A stretch of 64,000 bases of DNA from CAWJLE01 sp963843645 (GCA_963843645.1 CAWJLE010000002.1:62001-126000); one strand, 5' to 3'; shown: positions 53,824 to 63,521, counted from the stretch's first letter. Numbers and translations: made by a program. The notes: generated by a model from the letters alone, not told the origin.

Positions 53824-56246
53824 CGCCCGAACACCCGCGCTCGCGTCAGCAGCACGTGGTCCGCGTCGAGCCGCCCGCCTTCCGCCAGGACGCCCAGCCG
53901 CTGGCCGTTCGCCCCGTTCTCTCGGTCCGGGTCGGGCGGCAGATACACGCCCACCTCGACGTCGAACAGGCCCGGCGGTGCGTCGGGATTGATCTGCACG
54001 TCGTACTCGTCCTCGATGATCGCGCCGGGCTCCCAGCCCGACGTCGGCGCGGCGCCATCCTGGGGCGGGCGGTCCTTCTGTCCCCACAGGCGGCCCTTCT
54101 CGCCCAGCAGGTGGACGAAGACGGTGTAGTCGTGGTCCATCTTCGACAGCGCCTGCCAGTAAAGCTTCACGTGCAGCGTGTCGCCCGGCAGACCGGAGCG
54201 CGGCTCGAGGGCGTAGCCCACCAACGCCAGCTTGCCCTCGAAATCGTAGCGCACCGGATTGGGCCACTGCGCCTGGCTCGCCGGACGCAGGTCTATTCTA
54301 TGGAAGCGCACGTTGTCGCCCAGGGCCCGGCCGTCGGCCGTGGTCACGGGCAGGCGCTGTCCGGTGTCGAAGTCGTACACGCCCAGCTCGATCTGCGCCT
54401 CGTCCGGCGCGTAGGCGTTGGCCGGCACGGTCAGCACCACCGTGTCGCTGAACGCCTGGCCGGGAATCCACGTCGACGTGGGCATCATCCCGCGGCCCGG
54501 GTACGTATCGCGCTGAGCCAGCAGGATGTCGGGCCCGCCGAGCAGGTGGACGAATACGCTGTAATCCTGAGCGATGGGTCGGACCGCCTGCCAGTACAGG
54601 GTCACCGCGATGCGGTCGCCGGGCACCGCCGACGTCCGGTCGACCTGGTAACCCAGCAGTTGAATCCGGTCGCCGAATACCGCGTCCAGACGGTTGGGCA
54701 CGTCGTACACCGGCATCGGCGCCGCCCGCGCGTAGGCCGGAGCGATCGTGCGGAACGGGGCCGCCGCGGCGACGACGAACAGCACGGACGCCAGGACGAC
54801 CGCCGCCACCGGGCGCGCGCGGACCGGGACCCATTGCAGGAGGCCGACGGCGAAGAAGATGCACAGCGCCGGCAGGGCCGAGAACATCAGGCGGCCCTGC
54901 GACGCCTGCGTCATCAGCGTCCACCGAATCAGCGCCACGAAGACCACGATGGGCCAAGCCGCCAGCAGGAAGATCGCGAGTCCGCTCGCCGGCCAAATCC
55001 GCCGCAGTGCCGACCGCGCCGCGAACAGGATCAGTCCGACCCCGGCGATGCCGGCGAGCGCGTTCAGCAGCGTGTAAGCCCAGGACTCCAGCGGCACGTT
55101 CAGGCCACCGAACAGGCCCCAGAAGGACCACACGAAGCCCTGCCACTCCCCGGAGAGCTGCCACAGGTTCGGGCGTGGATTGCGGGGCCCGGCGATGGCG
55201 ACCATCGCGTTCAGGCCCAGCGGGTCACCGTAGAGCTGCCAGTTGCGCACGAGCCACCAGCCGGCGATCAGCGCGACCGCCGCCGCGAGCACCAGGCCGG
55301 GCCAGACGAGCACCCGCAGGTCGCGGCGCCGCCAGGCGAGGACAGCCAGGGCCAGTCCGGCCAGCGGCAGCAGCCCGAAGGCGCTGACCTTGGTGAGCGC
55401 GGCCAGCCCGATCACCGTGCCCAGCGCGGCCACGCGAACGAACGTCAGCGGGCCCTGCTCCAGCCGGACGATCCAGTACAGGGCGAGTGCACTCAACATA
55501 ACAACGAGGTTGTCGTTGTTCACCGAGCCGCTGATGAAGATGAACATCGGGTTGAACGCGGCGAACGCCGGAGCCAGCAATGCGACGTCGCGGCGCGCCG
55601 GGAAGACGGTGCGGGCCGTCGCGTACGTCAGGGCCACGGTGATCGCCCCCAGCAGCACCGACCACCCACGGAGCAGGTGCACCGCCAGGGGCGTGCCGCG
55701 ATACGGGAACGCCTCGGCCGCGGTGTGGACGACCATGTTGGCGTTGCCGTCGACGGCGATGCGGCCGATGTCGGCGTGCGGGTTCAGCCGGTGGACGACC
55801 GGCAGGTCCGACAGGTCGATCCAGCGCACCAGCAAGGCGCTCAGGGCGTAGTACAGGGGCGGCTGGCTGCCCTCCTGCCGCCACATCTGGGGCGCGGCCG
55901 GGTCCTGCACGGGCAGGCCGTGGCCCTCGGCGATGTAGGCGACCACCGGGAAATGGCACAGCTCGTCGGATGCCTCGAAGATCGGCGAGGCCACGCTGTA
56001 GACGACGCCCAGGACGACGAATGCCGCCACGATGATCACGATCGCCCGCCGCCCGGTCCGCGCGTCACCCGCGCCCGTAGGGGCGACCCTGGGTGGTCGC
56101 CCGCCCTCGCGCCCGGTCCGCGCGTCACCCGCGCCCGTAGGGGCGACCCTGGGTGGCCGCCCGCCCTCGCCTCCGATCCGCGCATCACCCGCGCCCGTAG
56201 GGGCGACCCTGGGTGGTCGCCCGCGATCAGCGAACGCCGACGTCAC
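53820..56246 (-). CDS. DUF2142-like GT-C membrane protein with N-terminal 20-residue tandem repeats
   Basis: Up to 808 residues, paralogous to its downstream neighbour. Helix 1 is AIVIIVAAFVVLGVVYSVASPIF, then EASDELCHFPVVAYIAEG (acidic motif), MWRQEGSQPPLYYALSAL and ISGSVNNDNLVVMLSALAL. Two beta modules end it (YSVFVHLLGGPDILLAQ and YTVFVHLLGEKGRLWGQ). GTG 56246 overlaps the GT4 stop by 20 bases and is followed by three in-frame 20-residue repeats of the GRPPRVAPTGAGDARTG type. Initiation at a GTG inside AIVIIV would leave the repeats untranslated, so the N terminus is uncertain. Confidence 0.85.
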   Translation of the reverse strand: MTSAFADRGRPPRVAPTGAGDARIGGEGGRPPRVAPTGAGDARTGREGGRPPRVAPTGAGDARTGRRAIVIIVAAFVVLGVVYSVASPIFEASDELCHFPVVAYIAEGHGLPVQDPAAPQMWRQEGSQPPLYYALSALLVRWIDLSDLPVVHRLNPHADIGRIAVDGNANMVVHTAAEAFPYRGTPLAVHLLRGWSVLLGAITVALTYATARTVFPARRDVALLAPAFAAFNPMFIFISGSVNNDNLVVMLSALALYWIVRLEQGPLTFVRVAALGTVIGLAALTKVSAFGLLPLAGLALAVLAWRRRDLRVLVWPGLVLAAAVALIAGWWLVRNWQLYGDPLGLNAMVAIAGPRNPRPNLWQLSGEWQGFVWSFWGLFGGLNVPLESWAYTLLNALAGIAGVGLILFAARSALRRIWPASGLAIFLLAAWPIVVFVALIRWTLMTQASQGRLMFSALPALCIFFAVGLLQWVPVRARPVAAVVLASVLFVVAAAAPFRTIAPAYARAAPMPVYDVPNRLDAVFGDRIQLLGYQVDRTSAVPGDRIAVTLYWQAVRPIAQDYSVFVHLLGGPDILLAQRDTYPGRGMMPTSTWIPGQAFSDTVVLTVPANAYAPDEAQIELGVYDFDTGQRLPVTTADGRALGDNVRFHRIDLRPASQAQWPNPVRYDFEGKLALVGYALEPRSGLPGDTLHVKLYWQALSKMDHDYTVFVHLLGEKGRLWGQKDRPPQDGAAPTSGWEPGAIIEDEYDVQINPDAPPGLFDVEVGVYLPPDPDRENGANGQRLGVLAEGGRLDADHVLLTRARVFGR
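56051..56230. repeat. Three tandem 60-bp units of the GTAGGGGCGACC palindrome
   Basis: An exact 60-bp period. Each unit carries GCGCCCGTAGGGGCGACCCT, a hairpin closing with GGGTGGTCGC and a spacer CCGCCCTCGC...GTCACCC. Only a few substitutions separate the units. 60 bp is 20 codons, so copy-number change keeps the frame of the membrane protein that starts beside it. Confidence 0.9.
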
Positions 56247-57408
56247 GATAGACCTCCAGGGTCTGGCGCGCGATGTGGTCCCAGCCGAACGAGCCGGACA
56301 GCCGCGACGCCGCGGCGCCCAGGGCGGCCCGCTGATCGGGATTGTTAACGAGCGCGGCGACCCGGTCCGCCAGCGCGGCCACGTCGTCCGGTGGCGCGAG
56401 TAGGATGTTCTCGCCGGAGCGCAGCTCGGAAATGGCCGCGCGGGGCTCGGTGCTGACGATGGGCCGGCCGTGGGCCAGCGCCGCCATGAAGCTCCCGCGC
56501 CGGAAGGACGCGCCGTCCCGGTAGGGCAGCAGGCAGACGTCCGCCGCCATCAGGTTAGCGGAGACCTCCGCCGCGGCCGAGAAGCCCGTCCAGACCACGC
56601 GCTCCGCCAGGCCGAGCTCCCCGATGAGCGCGTCGATGTGCTGCGCATACGCAATATTGGTTGGATCGCTGGATCCCACTTTGCCGCCAATCATAAGCAA
56701 ACGGCAATTATATCCGCTTTTGACGAGGCTGTCCAGCACCCGGACGAGCGTGTCGCCGCCCTTGCTCTCGTTCAGGAAGCCGAAGTAGCAGAGAACGACG
56801 TCCTCCGGCCCGAAGCCCCAGCGGGCGCGCTGCCGGTCACGGTCGAAATCGGGGGGCAGGGCCGGCGCGATGTTGCTGCCGATGGGGATGAGGTAGGGAC
56901 GCCGCCGGAGCGCCCCGACGAGCGCTGCGTGGTCTTCGGTATTGGTCGCCACCGCGGCGTCGGCGCAGCGGCCGATGAAGTACGTGATCCACGTGCGGAC
57001 GGCGTTGGCTTTGGGGAACAGGTAGGGAACCTTGACGTCGTGGTACGTGACGGCGACCCGCGGCGTGGGACCGGCGCGGCGGTGCAGCCACGCCGGCAGG
57101 AAATTGACCGCCGGATGCATGCCGTACGCCGCCGTCTGGTACTGGATGTGCACGACGTCCGGGCGATGGCCGCGGACCCAGCCGGCCACGCGGGGCAGCA
57201 CGCCCCAGTCCCAGCCCGACGTGAGCCGGTGGACGGCGGGCTCGAACGCCGAAGAACGGGCGGAGTCTGAGCCACTCGCGGGGGCGGACGAGGTCAGGAC
57301 GTGCACCTCCGCGCCCAGGGCAAGGAACGCCGCGCCCAACTCGTGCGTGTAGTCGCCCACCCCTCCCTGCATGGGGGGATACTCACCCGTGATCAGGCAG
57401 ATTCTCAT
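56227..57408 (-). CDS. Family 4 glycosyltransferase
   Basis: 393 residues with GT-B fold. The start MRICLITGEYPPMQGGVGDYTHELG contains the Gly-rich acceptor loop of GT4 enzymes. VLCYFGFLNESKGGDTLVRVLD opens the donor-binding domain, and SFRRGSFMAALAHGRPIVST gives the E/S..G..EA-type nucleotide-sugar region, in variant form. Cytosolic or membrane-peripheral. It starts 9 bases after the UPF0158 gene and overlaps the next membrane-protein start, so it belongs to the operon. It would extend a lipid-linked oligosaccharide; the donor is unknown (GDP-mannose-type sugars are plausible given phosphomannomutase and GMD genes at the window's end). Confidence 0.9.
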   Translation of the reverse strand: MRICLITGEYPPMQGGVGDYTHELGAAFLALGAEVHVLTSSAPASGSDSARSSAFEPAVHRLTSGWDWGVLPRVAGWVRGHRPDVVHIQYQTAAYGMHPAVNFLPAWLHRRAGPTPRVAVTYHDVKVPYLFPKANAVRTWITYFIGRCADAAVATNTEDHAALVGALRRRPYLIPIGSNIAPALPPDFDRDRQRARWGFGPEDVVLCYFGFLNESKGGDTLVRVLDSLVKSGYNCRLLMIGGKVGSSDPTNIAYAQHIDALIGELGLAERVVWTGFSAAAEVSANLMAADVCLLPYRDGASFRRGSFMAALAHGRPIVSTEPRAAISELRSGENILLAPPDDVAALADRVAALVNNPDQRAALGAAASRLSGSFGWDHIARQTLEVYRDVGVR

Positions 57409-57417
57409 GCGCCGCCA

Positions 57418-58020
57418 TCAGCACCCTGAGCCGAAATCGTGGTCTGCCGCGGGGACCGTCACATCGACGTCTTCGACCTCGTCGGCGTCGTCGGTCTCGT
57501 CGACGTCGTCGCGCAGGACGGGCTCGATGCCTTCGTCGGCGAGCCAGTCCAAGATGTGCTGCATGTCGCACTCCTGCTCGAACTCAAACCAGCGCTGGCG
57601 CTCGTCCGGGTAGTCCAGCAAGACGTCGCGGAAGCGGCGGAACGCGCCGCCCTGGATCGCACCCCACAGGCGCTCGCGCAGGGACTCGTTGGCCACCGTC
57701 GCGATGAAGTCCCGCATGCTGTCGTACTCTTCGGCGGCGTTCGGCGAGGGGATCACCACGTAGCGCACGTCGTCAGCCGCGACCCGCCGGGCATCGTCGA
57801 TCGCATTCTGGAACCAGTCTGAAGCTTTCCCGCTCTCGACGTCCTCCTCGTCCTCATCCTGGAGTGCGTGAATGGCCTCGCTGGTGACGAGGACCACGCT
57901 GCCCGTCTCCAGGTCGAGGTAGTAGCTCATGTCCGGTGAGCTGTTGTCGAAGGCGACCTCCAGCTCGATCAAATCGATCTGTAGGCGGCGCAACGGCCGG
58001 GCACTGCTGGGGTCGTCCAT
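57418..58020 (-). CDS. UPF0158 family protein
   Basis: 200 residues. The ATG at 58020 has AGGAGG 9 bases upstream. IELEVAFDNSSPDMSYYLDLETGSVVLVT and YVVIPSPNAAEEYDSMRDFIATV, then FRRFRDVLLDYPDERQRWFEFE, match UPF0158, a family of soluble proteins of unknown function. The C-terminal 35 residues are very acidic (DDVDETDDADEVEDVDV). It precedes the GT4 gene with a 9-base gap and may be fortuitously placed or regulatory. No catalytic motif is recognised. Confidence 0.85.
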   Translation of the reverse strand: MDDPSSARPLRRLQIDLIELEVAFDNSSPDMSYYLDLETGSVVLVTSEAIHALQDEDEEDVESGKASDWFQNAIDDARRVAADDVRYVVIPSPNAAEEYDSMRDFIATVANESLRERLWGAIQGGAFRRFRDVLLDYPDERQRWFEFEQECDMQHILDWLADEGIEPVLRDDVDETDDADEVEDVDVTVPAADHDFGSGC

Positions 58021-58021
58021 C

Positions 58022-58138
58022 TCAGGTGCCTCCTGTCCTTTCGGGCGCGGCTCGTGGTGAAACGAGCCGCTGGGCCAGCTCGGCGAAATCATCCGGCTGG
58101 AAGAAACCAGGTTCGTACAGAGAATCCAACGCCTTCAA
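58022..58138 (-). CDS. Small hypothetical protein upstream of UPF0158 gene
   Basis: About 38 residues (LKALDSLYEPGFFQPDDFAELAQRLV...), ending one base before the UPF0158 ATG (TGAGATG), so translational coupling is likely. It lacks an ATG: TTG 58138 is proposed, with GGAG close upstream. The frame stays open upstream into repeats, so this may be the remnant of a longer gene cut by the repeat block. The sequence looks protein-like (amphipathic, non-repetitive) but matches no family I know. Confidence 0.35.
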   Translation of the reverse strand: MKALDSLYEPGFFQPDDFAELAQRLVSPRAAPERTGGT

Positions 58139-58199
58139 GAGCTCCGTTCGCCCAATGCCGTGATCTGGTCCGCTGTCCAAAGCGAAACGCGACGGATTC

Positions 58200-59230
58200 A
58201 GACTTCCGAAGTTTCCAAAACTCCCGGCACAGACCGCCGGGCTGTGTCGGAAGTCTCGCCCCGCGCGGAGCGTTCCGGCGATCCTGGTCGCCCGAGGTCG
58301 CGGCTGCCATTGGGCGCCGCAGTCCAGGGCGACCGAGGTCGCGTCTGGATTACGAAGCCCGCCTCCGCGGGCTAAAGTGGCCCTTCGCCGATCCTGGTGT
58401 CGGTTTCGTGCAATCCAGGCATGGTCGTTCCCGCAGTCCCGTGCGACGTCGTGTGTCGTTAGCCCGCGGAGGCGGGCTTCGTAGTCCAGCCGCGACCTTG
58501 GTCGCCCTGGACTGCGGCGCCCGACGCCAGACGCGACCTTGGTCGACCAGGACCCGCGGCGTCCAGAGGGCCGATGGCGGATGCGCTCCGGTCGCTGCCG
58601 AGGGCGAAGTGCGATCCGGTCAGACTTCCGAAGTTTTGGAAACTTCGGAAGTCTCGCCTCGCGGCGGGACGTTCCGGCAGTCCGGGTCGCCCGAGGTCGC
58701 GGCTGCCATTGGGCGCCGCAGTCCAGGGCGACCAAGGTCGCAGCTGCCATTGGGCGCCGCAGTCCAGGGCGACCAAGGTCGCGTCTGGATTACGAAGCCC
58801 GCCTCCGCGGGCTAAAGGCCATGGCCCTTCGCCGATCCTGGTGTCGGTTTCGTGCAATCCAGGCATGGTCGTTCCCGCAGTCCCGTGCGACGTCGTGTGT
58901 CGTTAGCCCGCGGAGGCGGGCTTCGTAGTCCAGCCGCGACCTTGGTCGCCCTGGACTGCGGCGCCCAGAGGCCCGATGGCGGACGCGCTCCGGTCGCTGC
59001 CGAGGGCGAACAGCGACGCATTCAGACTTCCGAAGTTTCCAAAACTCCCGGCACAGACCGCCGGGCTGTGTCGGAAGTCTCGCCCCGCGCGGGGCGTTCC
59101 GCAGTCCCGTGCGACGTCGTCTGTCGTTAGCCCGCGGAGGCGGGCTCCCGCCTGGACGTCTGTCGGGCCAGGTCGTAGTCCAGACGTGACCTTGGTCGCC
59201 CTGGACCCGCGGCGCCGCGGAGCGATCACG
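58200..59230. repeat. Composite block of palindromic and direct repeats, no gene
   Basis: About 1 kb built from (i) CTTCCGAAG/CTTCCGACACAGCCC palindromes at 58200-58256, 58622-58655 and 59024-59080; (ii) two nearly identical modules of about 120-190 bp (58364-58535 and 58795-58980) bounded by GCCCGCCTCCGCGGGCTAAA and TTAGCCCGCGGAGGCGGGCT and carrying GATCCTGGTGTCGGTTTCGT; (iii) many copies of GCGACCTTGGTCGCCCTGGA and CTGCGGCGCCCA. All six frames show only repeat-derived Arg/Gly/Ala-rich peptides. Confidence 0.88.
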
Positions 59231-59235
59231 CCCCC

Positions 59236-60162
59236 CTATAGCCCGGAGCGCAGGACCTGGCTGTAGGCGCGGAGGCGCTCGGCCCGCAGGGGGCGTTTGT
59301 GCCCCACGAGCCACTTCAGACCCTCGGCCACGAGCTGATACCCATAGTTCAGCAGCAGGCAGACGCGCAACAGCGCGGCGTAGCCCGCGCCCCAGTGCTT
59401 CCGAAAGAAACGGATCTTGCTGCGTTGAAAGTGGATGTGCTGGGCTGCCACGACCTGGCGGCTGCTCTGCGCGCCGTAGTGAACGACCTGCGCTTCCGGG
59501 AGATAGACGACCCGCCATCCGGCTCGCTTGAGCCGATAGCACCAGTCCATCTCTTCCGAATACATGAAGAACCCTTCGTCCAGGCCGCCGACCTGCGCCA
59601 GGGCCTCGCGACGGGCGAGCACGCAGGCGCCCACGATCCAGTCGACGTCCTGGAATTCGGCATCGCTGCGATCCTGGACGTAGTAACGCCGCAGGACTTC
59701 GTTGTCCGGCCACCACTGCTGCAGGATGGTGCTCTCCAGCAGCGCGGTGCGGAAGGTCGGGAAGCGCCGCCGCGACGACTGCACGGTCCGGTCGGGGTTC
59801 AGGAGCTGCGGGCCGAGCGCGCCCGCGTCCGGGTGCGCGTCCAGGCAGGCCACCATGGCGTGCAGCGCGTCGCCCAGGACCTCGGTGTCGGGGTTGAGCA
59901 GGAGCACGTGGCGGCCCTGCGCGCGGGCGATGGCCTGGTTGTTCCCGACGGTGAAGCCCACGTTCGCCGCGTTCTCGATCCCGACCGCGCCCGGAAACTC
60001 GGCGCGCACCATCGCGGCGCTGCCGTCGGTGGAGGCGTTGTCGACGACGAGCACTTCCAGGCCGGCCGCGTCCTCGCCCCAACTCCGGTACACCGACCGC
60101 AGGCAGGCGCGCAGCAGGTCCCGCACGTTCCAGTTGACGATCACCACGGTTAGATCGAACAT
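59236..60162 (-). CDS. Family 2 glycosyltransferase, rhamnosyltransferase-like (WbbL type)
   Basis: 308 residues. LTVVIVNWNVRDLLRACLRSVYRS is the family start; EVLVVDNASTDGSAAMV, NVGFTVGNNQAIARAQGRHVLLLNPDTEV (the DxD-type PDT), LDEGFFMYSEEMDWCYRLKRAGW and VVHYGAQSSRQ follow, the classic signature of the dTDP-rhamnosyltransferase RfbF/WbbL group. No clear membrane helix, so peripheral. It is the first gene on the minus strand before the repeat block and probably works with the GT4 on a lipid-linked glycan. The exact sugar cannot be read from sequence. Confidence 0.9.
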   Translation of the reverse strand: MFDLTVVIVNWNVRDLLRACLRSVYRSWGEDAAGLEVLVVDNASTDGSAAMVRAEFPGAVGIENAANVGFTVGNNQAIARAQGRHVLLLNPDTEVLGDALHAMVACLDAHPDAGALGPQLLNPDRTVQSSRRRFPTFRTALLESTILQQWWPDNEVLRRYYVQDRSDAEFQDVDWIVGACVLARREALAQVGGLDEGFFMYSEEMDWCYRLKRAGWRVVYLPEAQVVHYGAQSSRQVVAAQHIHFQRSKIRFFRKHWGAGYAALLRVCLLLNYGYQLVAEGLKWLVGHKRPLRAERLRAYSQVLRSGL

Positions 60163-60307
60163 CGCTCCTCGCCCGGATATAGCAACACCGGGTCACTGCC
60201 ACGTCTCGCGTCCGGATCCGCGCCGTGACTCGCACGGCGGATAGAGGAGAGGAACGCAGGGCTGCGGCCTGACCCGGCAGGTAAAAATGGAACAATCGCG
60301 CCAGGGC

Positions 60308-61282
60308 TTACATGCGGCGCTCGACGACGTAGTCGGCCAACTCCAGCATGGCGCGTCGGGAAGGATGGTCCGGCAGGGCTGCGTAGGGCTGCTCTGGCGT
60401 CGCGGATGAACGTCCTGGCCTCTTCGAAGGCCAGCGAAGTGGCATCGGACTCGGCGATGCGGTTGACGACCTGGACGACGGCCGTCTCTTCGGTCTCTTG
60501 CCGCATCAACACGCGGGCCAGCGCCGGGATCGTCCGGATAGCGGCGCAGGAAGAACATCGTCGGCAGGGTCACGATGCCCTGGCGGAGGTCGCTGCCTAC
60601 CGGCTTGCCCAGCTCGCTTCGATCGCCGACGAAGTCCAGCAGATCGTCGACGATCTGGAACGCCATGCCCAGATTCTTGCCGTAGGCGCGCAGGCTCTGC
60701 ATCTGGGGCTCGGGCAGGCCGCAGAGGACCGCCCCCGGCTTCGGTGGCGGAGGCAAACAGCGACGCCGTCTTGTGGTAGATGCGAGCGTAGTAATCGTCC
60801 GTGCGTCTGCTGCTGCCAGGCCGGGCTGAAGAGCTGATCCAGCTCGCCCCGGCAGATCGTAACCAGCGTCTGGGCGAAGATCGAGATCACGCGGACGTTT
60901 TCGGTCTCGGCCGCCAGCGAGGCGGCCCAGGCAAACATGTAGTCGCCGGCCAGAACGGTCGCGCCGCTGCTCCACCGCGCATTGAGCGTGGCCTTGCCCC
61001 GGCGCAGCAGGGAGTTGTCGATCAGATCGTCGTGCACGAGCGTGGCCGTGTGGAGGAGCTCCACGGCCGCGGCCAGGGCGACGGCTTTTGCCACATCTGA
61101 CGGCTGGAACTGGGCGGAGAGCAGGGCCAGGGCCGGACGGAGCCGTTTGCCGCCGCTTTGCAGCAGGTAACGTCAAGACCTCGGACAGATACTCATTGTT
61201 GGAGCTCAACGCCCAGGCGCATCTTCAGGTCGACCCGTTCCAGGTCTTCACTCACGGTTGCAAAGGCAGGGATCGCGATCAA
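60308..61282 (-). pseudogene. Polyprenyl diphosphate synthase (IspB-like), several frame shifts
   Basis: All-alpha trans-prenyltransferase, about 320 residues when frames are joined. The start is TTG 61282 after AAGGA (LIAIPAFATVSEDLERVDLKMR). The first Asp-rich motif is LVHDDLIDNSLLRRGKATLN, GDYMFAWAASLAAE follows, and the second Asp-rich motif is FQIVDDLLDFVGDRSELGKPVGSDLRQGIVTLPTMFFL. The end is LELADYVVERRM. At least five single-base breaks split it. It lengthens prenyl diphosphate with isopentenyl diphosphate to a C35-C50 product for quinones or carrier lipids. The ATG/TGA region overlaps the TatD gene stop. Confidence 0.87.
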
Positions 61283-61283
61283 T

Positions 61284-62086
61284 TCATTTCCTTCCGACGG
61301 CGTTAGATGTGTCGAGTCCGAACAAGTCGCGGGCATTCTGCGACGTGATGCGCTCCAAGTTCGGCCAGGCTGACGTCCTTCAGTTTCGCAACAGCCTCGG
61401 CGACCCACACCAGGTAGGCCGGCTCGTTGCGACGGCCGCGATACGGGTGCGGTGCCAGGTACGGGCAATCGGTCTCGAGCAGCAGATCGCGACAGCGGGA
61501 CGTCTGCCGGACCACGTCCGGCAAATGGCGCGCGTTCTGAAACGTCACCGGCCCATCGACGCCGACGTACCAACCCCAATCGACCACCCGGGCGGCCAGG
61601 TCCGCGTCGCCCGAGAAGCAGTGCATCACTCCGCGCAGGCGGCCGGCGCCGCGCACGCGGCCTCAGATCGTCGCCACGACGTCGTCGTGGGCGTCCCGGT
61701 CGTGCACGATCGACCGGCAGGCCCAGCTCCGCCGCCAGGTCGAGCTGCCGCTCGAAAGCAGCCCGTTGCGCTTCCGTGGCGACAGGTCGCGATAGTAGTC
61801 CAGTCCAATCTCGCCGATGGCGACGACCCGCGCCTCCTCGCGACCAGCCGCGCAGCGTCGCAGCGCGCGCTCGTCCAGGGCTTGCGCGTCGTGCGGGTGG
61901 ACACCGACGGCCGCGTAGATGAACGAGTGCAGCCTCGGCCAAGGCCAACGGACCGGCGGCTCGATGCCAGGTCCGCGCCCACGTTGACGATGATCTCGAT
62001 GCCAGCTCTGCTGCGCGCGAGCCAGAACCTGCTCGCGGTCGGCGTCGAACGTCCGCGTCGTCCAGGTGGGCGTGGCTGTCGATCAA
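61284..62086 (-). pseudogene. TatD family metal-dependent DNase, several frame shifts
   Basis: About 265 residues over several frames. LIDSHAHLDDAD is the N-terminal metal motif; EIGLDY-type sequence survives as HRRDWTG in a shifted frame; MHCFSGDADLAARVVDWGWYVGVDGPVTFQNA and LLLETDCPYLAPHPYRGRRNEPAYLVWVAEAVA are diagnostic TatD stretches. The end ITSQNARDLFGLDTSNAVGRK and TGA lie at 61284-61286. Start TTG 62086 is tentative. TatD proteins are cytosolic 3'-5' exonucleases or deacylases of housekeeping type. The gene shares the error pattern of its neighbours. Confidence 0.85.
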
Positions 62087-62099
62087 CGCTCCAGCCCAA

Positions 62100-63521
62100 T
62101 CAACCGAGACGCCTGCGTCGATCAGGCGCGACACCCGCTCCTCTGAAGACGCCTCCGCCGCCACGCGCGCTATCGGCTCGGTCCCGGACAGGCGCAGCAG
62201 CAGCCAGCTGCCGTCGTCCAGGTCCAGGCGCAGGCCGTCGTCCGTCCGCACGCCGGCCACCGCGACACCGTCCAGCCGCTCGGGGCGGACTTCCCGAATC
62301 GCCCGGCTGTGCGCGGTCCAATGCAGTCCGCCGCGAAGGCAAATCGGCACGGCGATAGAAATGTGGGCCGAACTCGGCGCGCAAGTCCGCCAGCAGACGC
62401 GACAACGGCTTGCCGGACCTGACCAGCAGGTCCAGGACGCGCAGGCCGGCGAGAACGCCGTCGCTCTCCGGCAGGTGGTCGCCAAAGGCATATCCGCCCG
62501 ACTCTTCGCCGCCGATGATGGCCCGACTCTCGACCATGGCCGGCGCGATGTGCTTGAAGCCGACGCCGGTCATCTGCACCGGCACGCCGAAACGCTCTGC
62601 CACCCGATCGACCAGCGACGAGGTGGCGACCGTCTTGATCACCGGACCACGCTGATTCAGGTAGGCCAGCAGATGATGCAGCAGCAGACGGATAGACTTC
62701 GAAATTATCTACGGATCGGCCGGTTTCGTCGACCAGCGCCAACCGGTCGCGCGTCGCCGTCGGTGGCCAGGCCGACGTGCGCGCTTCGACCTTGAGGCGC
62801 TGGCGCAGGCGGCTGCAGATTCTCCGGCGACGGGTTCCGGCGCACGCATGCCCGGGAAAACCGGATTGCGCTCGCTGTTGATCTCCTTCACCCAGACTTT
62901 GCCGTCTGCGCAGGACGGCGGGCAGATAGCCCATCGCCGCGCCGTACATCGGGTCCACGAAGACGCGCAAGCGAAGAAGTCAGGATGCGCGTCAGATCGA
63001 CCAGCTGCGGCCAGGCGGCTCAGGTAGGCCGGGCGAGGATCGAACGTCTCGATCAGGCCGGCCGGCACGTCCGTGGACGCGACCGGCACGTCGTCCGGCC
63101 ACGACCGCGTCGACCGCGGACTGGACACGTCGCCAGAGACCGCCTCCGACGCCGCGCCGCCGTACTTGCGGCCGATACTTGAAGCCGTTGTAGCGGCCGG
63201 GGTTGTGGCTGGCGGTGATGATCACCGCCCCCGCCGCCTGGCGCTGCGTGATCGAGAACGACACGACCGGCGTCGGCGTCGCTGGCCGGCAGAGAAAGAC
63301 CGGGATGCCGTTCGCCGCCAGCACCTCGGCCACAGCCGCGGCGAAATCTTCGGACGCAAAACGAGTGTCATAGCCCACGACGACGCCGCGTCCGGCGTCG
63401 CCCTCGGCGACCAGGAACGAGGCCACGCCCTGCGCGCAGATGCGGACGCTGCTCCATGGTGAAATCGTCGGCGATGACGCCCCGCCAGCCGTCCGTCCCG
63501 AACTTAATCCTTTGTCAGCAT
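62100..63521 (-). pseudogene. Phosphoglucomutase/phosphomannomutase (alpha-D-phosphohexomutase), several frame shifts
   Basis: About 465 residues joined. The start is ATG 63521: MLTK(I)KFGTDGWRGVIADDF, the family beginning, needing one G removed near 63506. VVVGYDTRFASEDFAAAVAEVL follows, then the active-site serine loop GAVIITASHNPGRYNGFKY, the metal loop (remnant DGDATRDRLALVDE, seen as PPTATRDRLALVDETGR), the sugar-binding GGEESGGYAFGDHLPESDG and the phosphate-binding LRLSGTEPIARV. Each domain is present with catalytic residues. It would feed glucose- or mannose-1-phosphate into sugar nucleotides, consistent with the adjacent GDP-mannose dehydratase. Confidence 0.88.

Noticed and set aside
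58022..58750. A 242-residue minus-strand open frame in the repeat block
   Set aside because: Most of it is translated palindromic repeat. Only the last about 38 residues look protein-like, and these are listed as a low-confidence small gene.
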